Shown here in pieces: positions 1 through 8,988 of a stretch of 64,000 nt of DNA. The stretch comes from CAJCIY01 sp964245825. GTDB taxonomy: Bacteria; Actinomycetota; Actinomycetes; Mycobacteriales; CAJCIY01. The notes below the pieces were generated by a model. It saw only the letters and a list, made by a program, of their open reading frames with translations, had not been told where the DNA came from and did no database searches. How positions within the stretch are numbered: position 1 is the stretch's first letter; every line of letters starts with the position of its first letter. The DNA is taken from assembly GCA_964245825.1 (NCBI GenBank), contig CAXTNT010000006.1:1-64000 (forward strand). The letters run 5' to 3'. The translations under genes were made by a program, and so were the position numbers.

Positions 1-546
1 TGGGCCGATGCCGACGGGGAGCTCGGCCCGGTCTACGGGGTGCAGTGGCGTTCCTGGCCCACGCCCGACGGCAGGCATGTCGACCAGCTGGCGCAGGTGC
101 TCGAGACGCTCGCCCGCGACCCCGACTCGCGGCGGATGGTGGTCAGCGCCTGGAATGTCGCCGACCTGCCCGCCATGGCCCTCGCCCCCTGCCACGCGCT
201 GTTCCAGTTCTACGTGGCGGGGGGGCGGCTCTCCTGCCACCTCTACCAGCGCAGCGCCGACATGTTCCTGGGCGTGCCGTTCAACATCGCCAGCTACGCG
301 CTGCTGACCCACCTCGTCGCGCAGCAGGCCGGGCTGGCGGTCGGCGAGCTGGTCTGGACCGGCGGTGACTGCCACGTCTACGCCAACCATCTCGAGCAGG
401 TACGGACCCAGCTGAGCCGCGAGCCGCATCCATTCCCACAGCTGCGGGTCCGGCCGGCGGCCAGCCTGTTCGACTACGCCTACGAGGACTTCGAGGTAGT
501 CGGCTACCAGCATCACCCGGCGCTGCGGGCCCCCGTCGCGGTGTGA
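1..546 (+). CDS. thyA: Thymidylate synthase, C-terminal part (5' end outside window)
   Basis: Makes dTMP from dUMP with methylenetetrahydrofolate. The reading frame is open from base 1, so the N-terminus lies outside the window and only about 181 codons are present. The catalytic cysteine lies in APCHALFQF (codon 190-192), followed by the conserved substrate-binding stretch with QRSADMFLGVPFNIASYALL and the C-terminal HxY region (HVYANH). The stop TGA is at 544-546. dfrA starts 14 bases downstream, the usual thyA-dfrA pair in which DHFR recycles the dihydrofolate that ThyA produces. Confidence 0.95.
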   Translation, partial: WADADGELGPVYGVQWRSWPTPDGRHVDQLAQVLETLARDPDSRRMVVSAWNVADLPAMALAPCHALFQFYVAGGRLSCHLYQRSADMFLGVPFNIASYALLTHLVAQQAGLAVGELVWTGGDCHVYANHLEQVRTQLSREPHPFPQLRVRPAASLFDYAYEDFEVVGYQHHPALRAPVAV

Positions 547-559
547 GCGGGGCCTCGCC

Positions 560-1195
560 GTGACCGCGGTCTGCCTCATCTGGGCGCAGTCGGCCGACGG
601 GGTCATCGGTGCCGACGGCGCGTTGCCCTGGCAGCTGCCCGAAGACCAGGCGCTGTTCCGGGCGCTCACCACCGGCGCCGCGGTGGTCATGGGCCGGCGT
701 ACGTGGGACTCGCTGCCGCCGCGCTTCCGGCCACTGCCGAACCGCCGCAACCTCGTGCTCACCCGGACGCCCGGCTGGTCGGCGGCCGGCGCCGAGGCAC
801 TGGCCGCACCGGCCGCGCTGCCGCCGCTCGAGCAGGTGTGGGTGATCGGCGGCGCGGAGGTCTACGCCGCCTTCGAGCCGCAGGCCTCGATGGCGGTGAT
901 CACCACGGTCGGTCTGCGCGTCGTGGGTGACGTTCGGGCGCCGGTGCTCGGGCCGCGTTGGCAGGCCTGGACTCCCCAGCCGTGGGCGGGGGAGCGGATC
1001 TCGCGGACCGGTCTCCCGTACGCGGTGGAGCTGCGCGTCGCCGGGGGCGTCGGCACCGCTGCCGGCTGGTTCGCGCGGGTCCTCGACGTGCTCACCGACC
1101 GGTTCACGGGCGCCGGTCCGCAGGCTCGACGGTCGCCTCGGGCCTATGGCATCCTGGAGACGCCCGTCACGCCTGGAACCCCCGACCAGGTGTGA
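560..1195 (+). CDS. dfrA: Dihydrofolate reductase with an extra C-terminal tail
   Basis: Reduces dihydrofolate to tetrahydrofolate with NADPH. The start is GTG at 560, just after thyA. The N-terminus has the DHFR signatures: IWAQSADGVIGADGALPW, then VVMGRRTWDSLP, the RRNLVLTR strand and the VWVIGGAEVY nucleotide-binding turn. The protein is 211 aa, whereas the family is usually about 160-170 aa. The DHFR fold should end near residue 165 and the remaining 45 or so residues (WFARVLDV and onward to TPDQV) do not resemble DHFR. The tail could be a real extension or the result of a lost stop codon. Confidence 0.9.
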   Translation: MTAVCLIWAQSADGVIGADGALPWQLPEDQALFRALTTGAAVVMGRRTWDSLPPRFRPLPNRRNLVLTRTPGWSAAGAEALAAPAALPPLEQVWVIGGAEVYAAFEPQASMAVITTVGLRVVGDVRAPVLGPRWQAWTPQPWAGERISRTGLPYAVELRVAGGVGTAAGWFARVLDVLTDRFTGAGPQARRSPRAYGILETPVTPGTPDQV

Positions 1196-1255
1196 CGGGT
1201 CTTTATCGGCGTTCTGCCTGCGACTGCTGCGCAGCGGTGCCGATACCCTGCGGTC

Positions 1256-2149
1256 ATGACCGCGCTGCCCCCCGCCCCGTTCGGGCGGATCCTGACCGCG
1301 ATGGTGACTCCGTTCACCCCCGACGGGGCGCTCGACCTCGACGCGGCCGCAGCGGTTGCCGCCCATCTGGCCGACCACGGGCACGACGGGCTGGTCCTGT
1401 GCGGGACGACGGGCGAGGCTGCGACGACCAGCGAGGCCGAGCAGAACGACCTGCTACGCGTGGTGCTGGACGCGGTCGGGGACCGGCTGCAGGTGGTCTA
1501 CGGCTGCGGCACGAACGACACCGCCCGGGGTCGCGAGCTCGCCCGGGTCGGGGCGAAGGCGGGTGCGCACGGGCTGCTCGCCACCACCCCCTCGTACACG
1601 AGACCGACGCAGGAGGGCGTGATCGCCCACGTCGAGGCGATCGCCGCCGAGACCGACCTGCCGCTGATGCTGTACGACATCCCGTCGCGCACCGGTCTCG
1701 CGCTGGAGACCGACACCATCGTGCGCCTCGCCGACCATCCCCAGGTCGTCGCGATCAAGGACGCCAAAGGCCGGCTCCCGCAGACCGCCGAGGTCCGCCG
1801 GCGGGCGCCCCAGATCGCCGTCTACTCGGGTTCGGACGAGTACACCCTGCCGCTGCTCGCGCTCGGCGCGGTCGGCGTGGTCAGCGTGCTGGCCCACCTC
1901 GCCGGCGACGACATCGCGGCCATGGTCGCGGCGTTCGACGCGGGGGCCGTCGCCTCCGCCACCGAGATCGCGCTGCGCCTCTCGCCCGCCTGCCTGGCGC
2001 TCTTCCGCTTCGCGAGCCCCGCGCCGGTCAAGGCCGCGCTCGCCGACCGCGGCCTGTGCTCACCGGCCGTCCGCCTGCCCTTGCTGCCCGCCACCGACGC
2101 CCAGTGGGCGGCGCTGCGCGCGGACCTGGCGCTGGCCGGCCTGGCGTGA
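1256..2149 (+). CDS. dapA: 4-hydroxy-tetrahydrodipicolinate synthase
   Basis: Condenses pyruvate with aspartate semialdehyde, the first committed step of lysine and diaminopimelate synthesis. At 297 aa it has family length. GTTGE at 50-54 is the substrate-threonine loop, Tyr140 lies in LYDIPSRTG, and Lys168 in AIKDAKG forms the Schiff base. A -10-like TACCCT (1244-1249) lies 6 bases before the ATG and there is no Shine-Dalgarno sequence, so the mRNA is probably leaderless. The stop overlaps the GTG of the RNase J gene (GTGA at 2146-2149), so the two are probably translationally coupled, an arrangement common in Actinobacteria. Confidence 0.96.
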   Translation: MTALPPAPFGRILTAMVTPFTPDGALDLDAAAAVAAHLADHGHDGLVLCGTTGEAATTSEAEQNDLLRVVLDAVGDRLQVVYGCGTNDTARGRELARVGAKAGAHGLLATTPSYTRPTQEGVIAHVEAIAAETDLPLMLYDIPSRTGLALETDTIVRLADHPQVVAIKDAKGRLPQTAEVRRRAPQIAVYSGSDEYTLPLLALGAVGVVSVLAHLAGDDIAAMVAAFDAGAVASATEIALRLSPACLALFRFASPAPVKAALADRGLCSPAVRLPLLPATDAQWAALRADLALAGLA

Positions 2150-3831
2150 GCCACCCACACCCTGACCTGCCGTCCCCGCCGCCGCTCGCGGCCGGCGCGC
2201 TCCGCGTGGTCGCGCTGGGGGGCATCGGCGAGATCGGCCGCAACATGGCGGTGTTCGAGTACGCGGGCCGGCTGCTGATCGTCGACTGCGGCGTCCTGTT
2301 CCCGGAGGACTCCCAGCCCGGGGTCGACCTGATCCTGCCGGACTTCTCGGCCATCCGGGACCGGCTCGGGGCGATCGAGGCGATCGTGCTCACGCACGCG
2401 CACGAGGACCACATCGGCGGTGTCCCGTACTTGCTGCGCGAGCGGGGCGACATCCCGATCCTCGGTAGCCGGCTCACCCTCGCCCTGCTCGAGGCCAAGC
2501 TGGGCGAGCACCGGCTGCGGCCGCCGCTGCATGTCGTCGCCGAGGGCGCCACCGAGCAGCGGGGTGACTTCGCGCTGGAGTTCTTCGCCGTCAACCACTC
2601 CGTGCCCGACGCCCTGGCGGTCGCCATCCGCACGCCGGCGGGTCTGGTGCTGCACACCGGCGACTTCAAGATGGACCAGACCCCGATCGACGGCCGGCTC
2701 ACCGACCTGGGCGGGTTCGCCAGGCTCGGCCGCGAGGGGGTCGACCTGCTGCTCTCGGACTCGACCAACGCCGAGGTGCCGGGCTTCGTCGCCTCCGAGC
2801 GGGACATCGGCCCGGTCCTGCAGCGGGTGATCGGCGGCGCGCGCAAGCGCGTGATCGTGGCGTGCTTCGCCAGTCACGTGCACCGGGTCCAGCAGGTGCT
2901 CGACGCGGCGCGCGCGGCCGACCGGCACGTGGCGCTGGTCGGCCGCTCGATGGTGCGCAACATGAACATCGCGCGCGAGCTCGGCTACCTGCGCGTCCCC
3001 GACGGGCTGATCGTGGACATGAAGGCGATCGACGCGCTGCCCGAGAACCGGGTGGTGCTCGTGTCGACCGGCTCGCAGGGCGAGCCGATGTCGGCCCTGT
3101 CGCGGATGTCCAACCGCGACCATCCGATCCGGATCGAGCCGGGCGACACCGTGGTGCTGGCCTCGTCGCTGATTCCCGGCAACGAGAACGCCGTCTTCCG
3201 GGTGATCAACGGCCTCACCCGCTGGGGTGCGCACGTCGTGCACAAGTCGACCGCGCTGGTGCACGTGTCCGGGCACGCGCCGGCCGGCGAGCTGCTGTAC
3301 GTGCTGAACGCCGTCCGTCCCTCCAACCTGATGCCGGTGCACGGCGAGTGGCGGCACCTGCGCGCGCACGCCGCCCTGGCCGAGCTGACCGGGCTCGCGC
3401 CGGAACGGGTCGTCATCGCCGAGGACGGTGTCGTCGTCGACCTCGTCGACGGGCTGGCCCGGGTCGTCGGCGCCGTCGAGTGCGGCTATGTGTACGTGGA
3501 CGGGCTCGCCGTGGGCGACGTCACCGAGGTCTCCCTCAAGGACCGGCGGATCCTGGGCGACGAGGGCATCCTGACGATCACCATCGTGGTGGACACCACA
3601 GCGGGCCGGATCGTGACCGGACCGGAGATCACCGCGCGTGGGGTGTCGGACGAGCCGGCCGCCTTCGTCGAGGCGGTGGCGCTGGCCGCGAAGGCGGTCG
3701 AGAGCGCGCTGCACGAGGGCGTGACCGACCGAACGGCCCTGCAGCAACGGGTACGCCGCGTGGTCGGCCAGTGGGTCAACAACACCTACCGGCGCCGGCC
3801 GATGATCGTCCCGGTCGTCCTCGGCGTCTGA
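2146..3831 (+). CDS. rnj: Ribonuclease J
   Basis: Metallo-beta-lactamase/beta-CASP ribonuclease of mRNA decay and rRNA maturation, expected in the cytoplasm. The frame is open far upstream, but GTG at 2146 overlaps the dapA stop and leaves a short leader before the first fold strand (LRVVALGGIGEIGRNM). The protein is 561 aa, normal for RNase J. The metal motif HAHEDHIGG begins at His84, with LHTGDFKMDQ, LLSDSTNA and the C-terminal HVSGHAPAGEL motif following in order. The same genome has RNase Y at 21786-23351. Confidence 0.95.
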   Translation: MSHPHPDLPSPPPLAAGALRVVALGGIGEIGRNMAVFEYAGRLLIVDCGVLFPEDSQPGVDLILPDFSAIRDRLGAIEAIVLTHAHEDHIGGVPYLLRERGDIPILGSRLTLALLEAKLGEHRLRPPLHVVAEGATEQRGDFALEFFAVNHSVPDALAVAIRTPAGLVLHTGDFKMDQTPIDGRLTDLGGFARLGREGVDLLLSDSTNAEVPGFVASERDIGPVLQRVIGGARKRVIVACFASHVHRVQQVLDAARAADRHVALVGRSMVRNMNIARELGYLRVPDGLIVDMKAIDALPENRVVLVSTGSQGEPMSALSRMSNRDHPIRIEPGDTVVLASSLIPGNENAVFRVINGLTRWGAHVVHKSTALVHVSGHAPAGELLYVLNAVRPSNLMPVHGEWRHLRAHAALAELTGLAPERVVIAEDGVVVDLVDGLARVVGAVECGYVYVDGLAVGDVTEVSLKDRRILGDEGILTITIVVDTTAGRIVTGPEITARGVSDEPAAFVEAVALAAKAVESALHEGVTDRTALQQRVRRVVGQWVNNTYRRRPMIVPVVLGV

Positions 3832-3842
3832 GCCCCCGGCCC

Positions 3843-3907
3843 GGGCGGCGTGCCTGCGGCCCGTGCCGCCCGGTCCGGGCGGCGTGGCTGCGGCCGGCGG
3901 GCCGCCC
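3843..3907. terminator. Two tandem GC-rich hairpins between rnj and ftsK
   Basis: GGGCGGC at 3843-3849 pairs with GCCGCCC at 3865-3871, and the same arms recur at 3877-3883 and 3901-3907, so a hairpin of about 30 bases is repeated in tandem right after the rnj stop. There is no T tract. High-GC actinobacteria often terminate at such stems, so a terminator is the likely role, but this is inference. The second stem ends 8 bases before the -10 of ftsK. Confidence 0.45.
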
Positions 3908-3927
3908 GGCCCCGTAGGTTTCGGCCC

Positions 3928-6480
3928 ATGGCCACCCGGACGCCCACCCGCGCGCGCGCGAGCGGGTCCGCCCGTGGGCGGGCGGCTCCCGCCCGCGCGG
4001 CCGGACGCACCGCCGCCCGTACGCCCGCCCGCAGCGCGGCCCGATCGGCGGCGCGTAGCCAGCCGAGTAGGGGCCGCACCGCCAAGCGGACGCCGCCCCG
4101 GCGCCGCGGCCCCGGCCTCGCCGCCAGGCTCGTGCGGGCGTTCTTCCGCCTGCTGCGCGGCGGCTGGCTGCTGCTCGGCCGCGGGGCCGGCACGCTGGTC
4201 CGCGGTGTCGGCCACGGCGCCCGCGACCTGGACCCGGCGCACCGCCGGGACGGGGCGGGCCTCGCCGCGGTGGGCGCCGCCGTCCTGGTGGCCGCCGCGG
4301 TGTGGTGGCATGCGGGTGGACCGGTCGGCACCGTCGTCTGTGCGGTCGTGCGCGGCGCCGTGGGCGCGACGGCTGCGCTGGTCCCGGTGCTGCTGCTCGC
4401 CGCCGCCTGGCGGCTGCTGCGACACGCCCCCGACCCCTCCCTGCGTGGACGCGCCGGGGTGGGTGGGGGGTGCACGGCCGTCTCCGTGCTGGGGCTGGTG
4501 CACCTGGCCCACCGCACGCCCGTCCCCGCGGACGGGGCACACGCGATGCGCGCGGCCGGCGGTCTGGTCGGGTTCCTGGCGGCGGACCCGCTGCAGAGCG
4601 CGGTCACCCCCTACCTCGCCGCGCCCCTGCTGGGGCTGCTGGGCTTGTTCGGGCTCCTGGTTCTGACCGGCACCCCGGTCCGAGCGGTCCCGGACCGGCT
4701 GCACACGCTGCGACACCGGCGTGACGTCGTCGACGCGACGACCGGCGAGAGCGTCCCGCGCCCGCCGCGCACCCGCCGCCGGCGGCTCGTGCCCGGCCTG
4801 ACCGAGCCCCCGCCGCCTGCGTACGAGGTGAGCCCGGGGGAGCACGTCGACCTGCATGCACCGATCGACCTGCGCGACGCGCCGGAGCCGGCGGGCGCCG
4901 ACGACGGCGAGGGCACCGAGGTCATCACGTTGCCCGAGCTCGCGACCGGGCCGCGCGCCGCCCGGCTGCCGCGTCCGGTCGGGGCGGGGGAGCAGTTGCG
5001 CCTCGGCACGGGCGGCACCGGCTACGCGCTGCCCGACCCGGCCCTGCTCGGCCGGGGCAGCCCGCCGAAGGCGCGGACGAAGGTCAACGACGACGTGATC
5101 GCGGCGTTGACGCAGGTGTTCGCCGAGTTCGGCGTGGACGCGAGCGTCACCGGCTTCACCCGCGGCCCGACCGTGACCCGCTACGAGGTCGAGGTCGGCC
5201 AGGGCGTCAAGGTCGAGCGGATCACCCAGCTGAGCCGGAACATCTCGTACGCGGTGGCCAGCGCCGACGTGCGGATCCTCTCGCCGATCCCCGGCAAGTC
5301 GGCGATCGGCATCGAGATCCCGAACACCGACCGGGAGATCGTCAGCCTCGGCGACGTGCTGCGTTCCAACGCCGCCACCACCAGCCAGCGGTCGCTCCTG
5401 GTGGCGCTCGGCAAGGACATCGAGGGCGGGTACGTGCTGGCCGACCTGGCCCGGATGCCGCACCTCCTGGTCGCCGGCGCCACCGGCTCCGGCAAGTCGA
5501 CCTGCATGAACGCTTTGATCACCTCGATCCTCGCCCGGACGACCCCGGACGAGGTGCGGATGGTGCTGGTCGACCCCAAGCGGGTGGAGCTCGCGGCGTA
5601 CCAGGGGGTGCCGCACCTGGTCACGCCGATCATCACCGACCCGAAGAAGGCAGCCGAGGCGCTGCAATGGGTCGTCCGCGAGATGGACATGCGGTACGAG
5701 GACCTGGCCGCCGCGGGAGTCCGCCACGTCGACGACTTCAACGCCAAGGTCCGCGCCGGCGAGATCACCGCACCGCCGGGCAGCGAACGGGTCTACCGGC
5801 CCTACCCGTACCTGCTGGTGATCGTCGACGAGCTGGCCGACCTGATGATGGTGGCGCCCCGCGACGTCGAGGAGTCGGTCGTGCGGATCACCCAGCTCGC
5901 GCGGGCCGCCGGGATCCACCTCGTGCTCGCCACCCAGCGGCCGTCGGTCGACGTCGTGACCGGTCTGATCAAGGCCAACGTGCCGAGCCGGCTCGCGTTC
6001 GCGACCTCCAGCCTGGCCGACAGCCGGGTGATCCTCGACCAGCCTGGGGCCGAGAAGCTGATCGGTCTCGGCGACGGCCTGTTCCTGCCGATGGGGGCCT
6101 CGAAGCCGATCCGCGTGCAGGGCGCGCTGGTCAGCGAGCAGGAGATCGAGGACGTCGTGGCGCACTGCAAGGCGCAGCAGGACGCCGAGTATCGCCAGGA
6201 CGTCACGGTCGTCGCGGCCGCTGCCCGCGAGGTCGACGCCGACATCGGCGACGACCTGGACCTGCTGTGCCAGGCCGCGGAGCTGGTGATCAACACCCAG
6301 CTGGGCTCCACCTCCATGCTGCAGCGCAAGCTGCGCGTCGGGTTCGCCAAGGCGGGCCGGCTGATGGACCTGATGGAGAGCCGCGGCCTGGTCGGGCCGA
6401 GTGAGGGATCCAAGGCTCGCGACGTCCTGGTCCGCCCCGAGGAGCTGCCGGCGGTGCTGTTCACCCTGCGCGGCGAGTGA
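3928..6480 (+). CDS. ftsK: DNA translocase FtsK/SpoIIIE
   Basis: Septal motor that pumps chromosome ends through the division site. ATG at 3928 is preferred over an upstream in-frame GTG at 3850: TAGGTT at 3915-3920 makes a -10 box 7 bases before it, which suggests a leaderless mRNA. The protein is 850 aa. It has a very basic Arg/Ala N-terminus, about four membrane helices between residues 110 and 255, a linker, the alpha/beta motor with Walker A GATGSGKST (517-525) and Walker B LLVIVDELADLMM, and a C-terminal gamma winged helix (TSMLQRKLRVGFAKAGRLMD) that reads chromosome polarity sequences. Confidence 0.96.
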   Translation: MATRTPTRARASGSARGRAAPARAAGRTAARTPARSAARSAARSQPSRGRTAKRTPPRRRGPGLAARLVRAFFRLLRGGWLLLGRGAGTLVRGVGHGARDLDPAHRRDGAGLAAVGAAVLVAAAVWWHAGGPVGTVVCAVVRGAVGATAALVPVLLLAAAWRLLRHAPDPSLRGRAGVGGGCTAVSVLGLVHLAHRTPVPADGAHAMRAAGGLVGFLAADPLQSAVTPYLAAPLLGLLGLFGLLVLTGTPVRAVPDRLHTLRHRRDVVDATTGESVPRPPRTRRRRLVPGLTEPPPPAYEVSPGEHVDLHAPIDLRDAPEPAGADDGEGTEVITLPELATGPRAARLPRPVGAGEQLRLGTGGTGYALPDPALLGRGSPPKARTKVNDDVIAALTQVFAEFGVDASVTGFTRGPTVTRYEVEVGQGVKVERITQLSRNISYAVASADVRILSPIPGKSAIGIEIPNTDREIVSLGDVLRSNAATTSQRSLLVALGKDIEGGYVLADLARMPHLLVAGATGSGKSTCMNALITSILARTTPDEVRMVLVDPKRVELAAYQGVPHLVTPIITDPKKAAEALQWVVREMDMRYEDLAAAGVRHVDDFNAKVRAGEITAPPGSERVYRPYPYLLVIVDELADLMMVAPRDVEESVVRITQLARAAGIHLVLATQRPSVDVVTGLIKANVPSRLAFATSSLADSRVILDQPGAEKLIGLGDGLFLPMGASKPIRVQGALVSEQEIEDVVAHCKAQQDAEYRQDVTVVAAAAREVDADIGDDLDLLCQAAELVINTQLGSTSMLQRKLRVGFAKAGRLMDLMESRGLVGPSEGSKARDVLVRPEELPAVLFTLRGE

Positions 6481-6490
6481 CTCCGCACCC

Positions 6491-6518
6491 TTGTCGGGGT
6501 CGGTCGCGCCCGTACACT
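6491..6518 (+). promoter_or_regulatory. Candidate promoter of the RodZ-like gene
   Basis: TTGTCG (6491-6496) and TACACT (6513-6518) are 16 bases apart and resemble housekeeping -35 and -10 elements. The leader that follows carries a small stem (GGCACC/GGTGCC around 6535-6550) and then a strong Shine-Dalgarno sequence. Assigned by pattern only. Confidence 0.45.
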
Positions 6519-6577
6519 CGAACGCGCAGACCGCGGCACCTGCGGGTGCCTGCCCCGTTCTTCCCCAGGAGGCAGCG

Positions 6578-7516
6578 ATGGCCGCCGCACCGCCGCCGGA
6601 CGGCGAGGCGCAGGTGGCTGCCCCCACCCGGCTGGCTCCGGCGGAGCTCGGCGCCCGGCTGGTAGCCCAACGCGAGGCCGCCGGCATGACGGTGGACGAC
6701 ATCGCCAGCCGGACCAGGATCCGGCCGTCCCTGATCCGCAGCATGGAGCAGGGCGAGTTCTCGCCCTGCGGCGGCGCGGTCTACGCCCGTGGTCACCTGC
6801 GCTCCATCGCGGGCATCGTCCACGCCGACGCCGGCGACCTGCTGGCCGCCTACGACCGGATGTCGGGTGAGCCGTCCCCCTCCGCGACCCGGGTGGTCGA
6901 CGAGCACTACGAGGAGAAGCCGGCACCGGTTCCCTTCGCGCGGGTGGCCGCCGCGCCGCCGCGCCCGCCGGTACGGGTCACCGGCACCCGCGAGGACGTC
7001 CCGGCCCGTGCCGTACCGGCCGGCGGGCCCACGATCAGGCTTCCCGGCGCCGACCAGGTGCGCGAGCGGCGGGGCTCACCGTGGGTGCTGGCCGCGGTCG
7101 CCGTCACGGCGGTGGTGGTGGTCGTGGCGCTCGTCGCGCTGATCGGCGCCAACCGCTCCGGCCATCATCCGGCCGCGGTGGGCTCGCCCGGCCACTCGAC
7201 GTCGGCGCATCCGACCACCCCCGCGACCACGTCGGCCTCCCGGCCGCCGAGCACCGCGCCCACCGTCGCGGGCGTCAACGTGACGGTGAAGGTCGGCGCC
7301 AGCGCGTCCTGGGTGCACGTGGCCGACAACAGCGGCGCCGTGCTCTTCCAGGGAGTCGTCCCGGCCGGGTCCAGCAAGACCTTCCACGCCGCGAAGCAGC
7401 TGAAGTTCATCTTCGGCAACGCGCCGGCGGTCGACCTCGTCTACAACGGCAAGGACGTCGGCTCGCCGCCGGCCACCAAGGGTGGGGTGGTGGCCGACGC
7501 CGTCTTCACGGCCTGA
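6578..7516 (+). CDS. RodZ-like membrane protein (N-terminal HTH, C-terminal DUF4115)
   Basis: The start is ATG 6578, preceded by AGGAGG (6567-6572) at good spacing; an open frame runs further upstream into ftsK but is not used. The 312-aa protein has an XRE/Cro-type helix-turn-helix near residues 25-85 (LGARLVAQREAAGMTVDDIA), a proline-rich linker, one membrane helix near 168-195 (VLAAVAVTAVVVVVALVALI), a Ser/Thr/Pro spacer and a C-terminal beta domain of DUF4115 type. This is the RodZ layout, a cytoskeletal adaptor in rods. The gene commonly sits between ftsK and rimO in Actinobacteria; its exact role there is not settled. Confidence 0.85.
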   Translation: MAAAPPPDGEAQVAAPTRLAPAELGARLVAQREAAGMTVDDIASRTRIRPSLIRSMEQGEFSPCGGAVYARGHLRSIAGIVHADAGDLLAAYDRMSGEPSPSATRVVDEHYEEKPAPVPFARVAAAPPRPPVRVTGTREDVPARAVPAGGPTIRLPGADQVRERRGSPWVLAAVAVTAVVVVVALVALIGANRSGHHPAAVGSPGHSTSAHPTTPATTSASRPPSTAPTVAGVNVTVKVGASASWVHVADNSGAVLFQGVVPAGSSKTFHAAKQLKFIFGNAPAVDLVYNGKDVGSPPATKGGVVADAVFTA

Positions 7517-7556
7517 GCCGGGTCCGACCGTACCGGCCGCACCGTAGACTGCGCTG

Positions 7557-8984
7557 GTGTCCGCGACCCCCCGCGCGCGGGTCGCGCTGGTGACCCTCGG
7601 CTGTGCCCGCAACGAGGTCGACTCCGAGGAGCTGGCCGCGCGCCTCACCGCCGACGGCTACGACGTCGCCACCGACGTGGCGGGCGCCGACGCCGTGCTG
7701 GTCAACACCTGCGGCTTCGTCGAGGCGGCGAAGGCCGAGAGCGTCGAGACGCTGCTCGGCGCGGCCGACACCGGCGCGCCGACGATCGCGGTCGGCTGTC
7801 TCGCCGAGCGGTACGGCCGGACCCTCGCCGACGAGCTGCCCGAGGCCACCGTCCTCGGCTTCGACGACTACCCGCGGATCGGGGACGCCGTGGCCGCCGC
7901 CCTGCGCGGCGAGCGCCCGGTCGCGCACACGCCCGCAGACCGGCGCAGGCTCCTGCCGATCTCGCCGACCGCCCGCCGCGGCGTCGGCCGGACGGTGCTG
8001 GCCGACCTGGCTCCCGGGCTCGCGCCCGCCTCCGGCCCGCATGTGCTGCGCCGGCGGCTGTCCGGCGGCCCGGTCGCGTCCCTGAAGCTCGCCTCCGGCT
8101 GCGACCGTCGGTGCGCCTTCTGCGCCATCCCGAGCTTCCGCGGCTCGTTCGTCTCCCGCGACCCCCAGGACCTGCTCGCCGAGGCCGCCTGGCTCGCCGC
8201 CGACGGGGTGCGGGAGCTGGTCCTGGTGAGCGAGAACTCGACGTCGTACGGCAAGGACCTCGGCGACGTCCGGCTGCTGGACTCGTTGCTGCCGCAGCTG
8301 GCCGCCACGCCGGGCATCGTCCGGGTCCGGGTCGCCTACCTCCAGCCGGCCGAGGTCCGCCCCGCGCTGCTGGCGGCGCTGCTGACCACCCCCGGCGTGG
8401 CCCCGTACCTGGACCTGTCCTTCCAGCACGCCAGCGGCCCGGTGCTGCGCCGGATGCGCCGCTTCGGCGACGGCGAGCGGTTCCTGGCGCTCCTCGCGCA
8501 GGCCCGGGCCTATGCGCCGGCGCTCGGCGCCCGGACGAACGTCATCGCCGGCTTCCCGGGCGAGACGCGCGCCGACGTGGGCGCGCTCGTCGACTTCCTG
8601 TCGGCGGCCCGACTGGATGCCGTCGGCGTCTTCGGCTACTCCGACGAGGACGGCACGGAGGCGGCCACGCTGACCTCGAAGGTGCCTCCCGCGACCGTGG
8701 CCCGCCGCGTGGAGCGGTTGACCTCGCTGCTGGACGAGCTGACTGCGCAGCGCGCCGCGGAGCGCATCGGCGAGGTGGTCGAGGTGCTCGTCGAGGAGGT
8801 CTCGGCCGGTGGCCGGCTCGCCGAGGGCCGTGGCGCGCACCAGGCCCCGGAGGTCGACGGCTCCTGCGTCGTCCACGGCACCGGGCTGGCGGTCGGGGAC
8901 CTCGTCCGCGCGACGGTCGTCGCCAGCAGCGGCGTCGACCTGGTGACAGAGCTTGTCCCCGCGTACGCAGGAGCCGCCCGGTGA
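7557..8984 (+). CDS. rimO: Ribosomal protein S12 methylthiotransferase RimO
   Basis: Radical-SAM enzyme that adds a methylthio group to an Asp of ribosomal protein S12. The 475-aa protein has the N-terminal UPF0004 cluster cysteines (Cys16, Cys52, Cys81), the radical-SAM motif CxxxCxxC at 182-189 (CDRRCAFC) and a C-terminal TRAM domain. The start is GTG 7557. TAGACT at 7545-7550 lies 6 bases upstream with no Shine-Dalgarno sequence, so translation is probably leaderless. It is a paralogue of MiaB encoded at 25305-26741, and position next to pgsA supports RimO. Confidence 0.95.
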   Translation: MSATPRARVALVTLGCARNEVDSEELAARLTADGYDVATDVAGADAVLVNTCGFVEAAKAESVETLLGAADTGAPTIAVGCLAERYGRTLADELPEATVLGFDDYPRIGDAVAAALRGERPVAHTPADRRRLLPISPTARRGVGRTVLADLAPGLAPASGPHVLRRRLSGGPVASLKLASGCDRRCAFCAIPSFRGSFVSRDPQDLLAEAAWLAADGVRELVLVSENSTSYGKDLGDVRLLDSLLPQLAATPGIVRVRVAYLQPAEVRPALLAALLTTPGVAPYLDLSFQHASGPVLRRMRRFGDGERFLALLAQARAYAPALGARTNVIAGFPGETRADVGALVDFLSAARLDAVGVFGYSDEDGTEAATLTSKVPPATVARRVERLTSLLDELTAQRAAERIGEVVEVLVEEVSAGGRLAEGRGAHQAPEVDGSCVVHGTGLAVGDLVRATVVASSGVDLVTELVPAYAGAAR

Positions 8985-8988
8985 GCCG

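Noticed and set aside
958..2145. A possible long N-terminal extension of RNase J
   Set aside because: It covers dapA in another frame and is low-complexity; GTG 2146 gives family length.
1822..6744. A 1640-codon open frame on the minus strand opposite dapA, rnj and ftsK
   Set aside because: It runs antisense to three well-supported genes and encodes only low-complexity Arg/Ala/Gly/Pro residues, a high-GC artefact.
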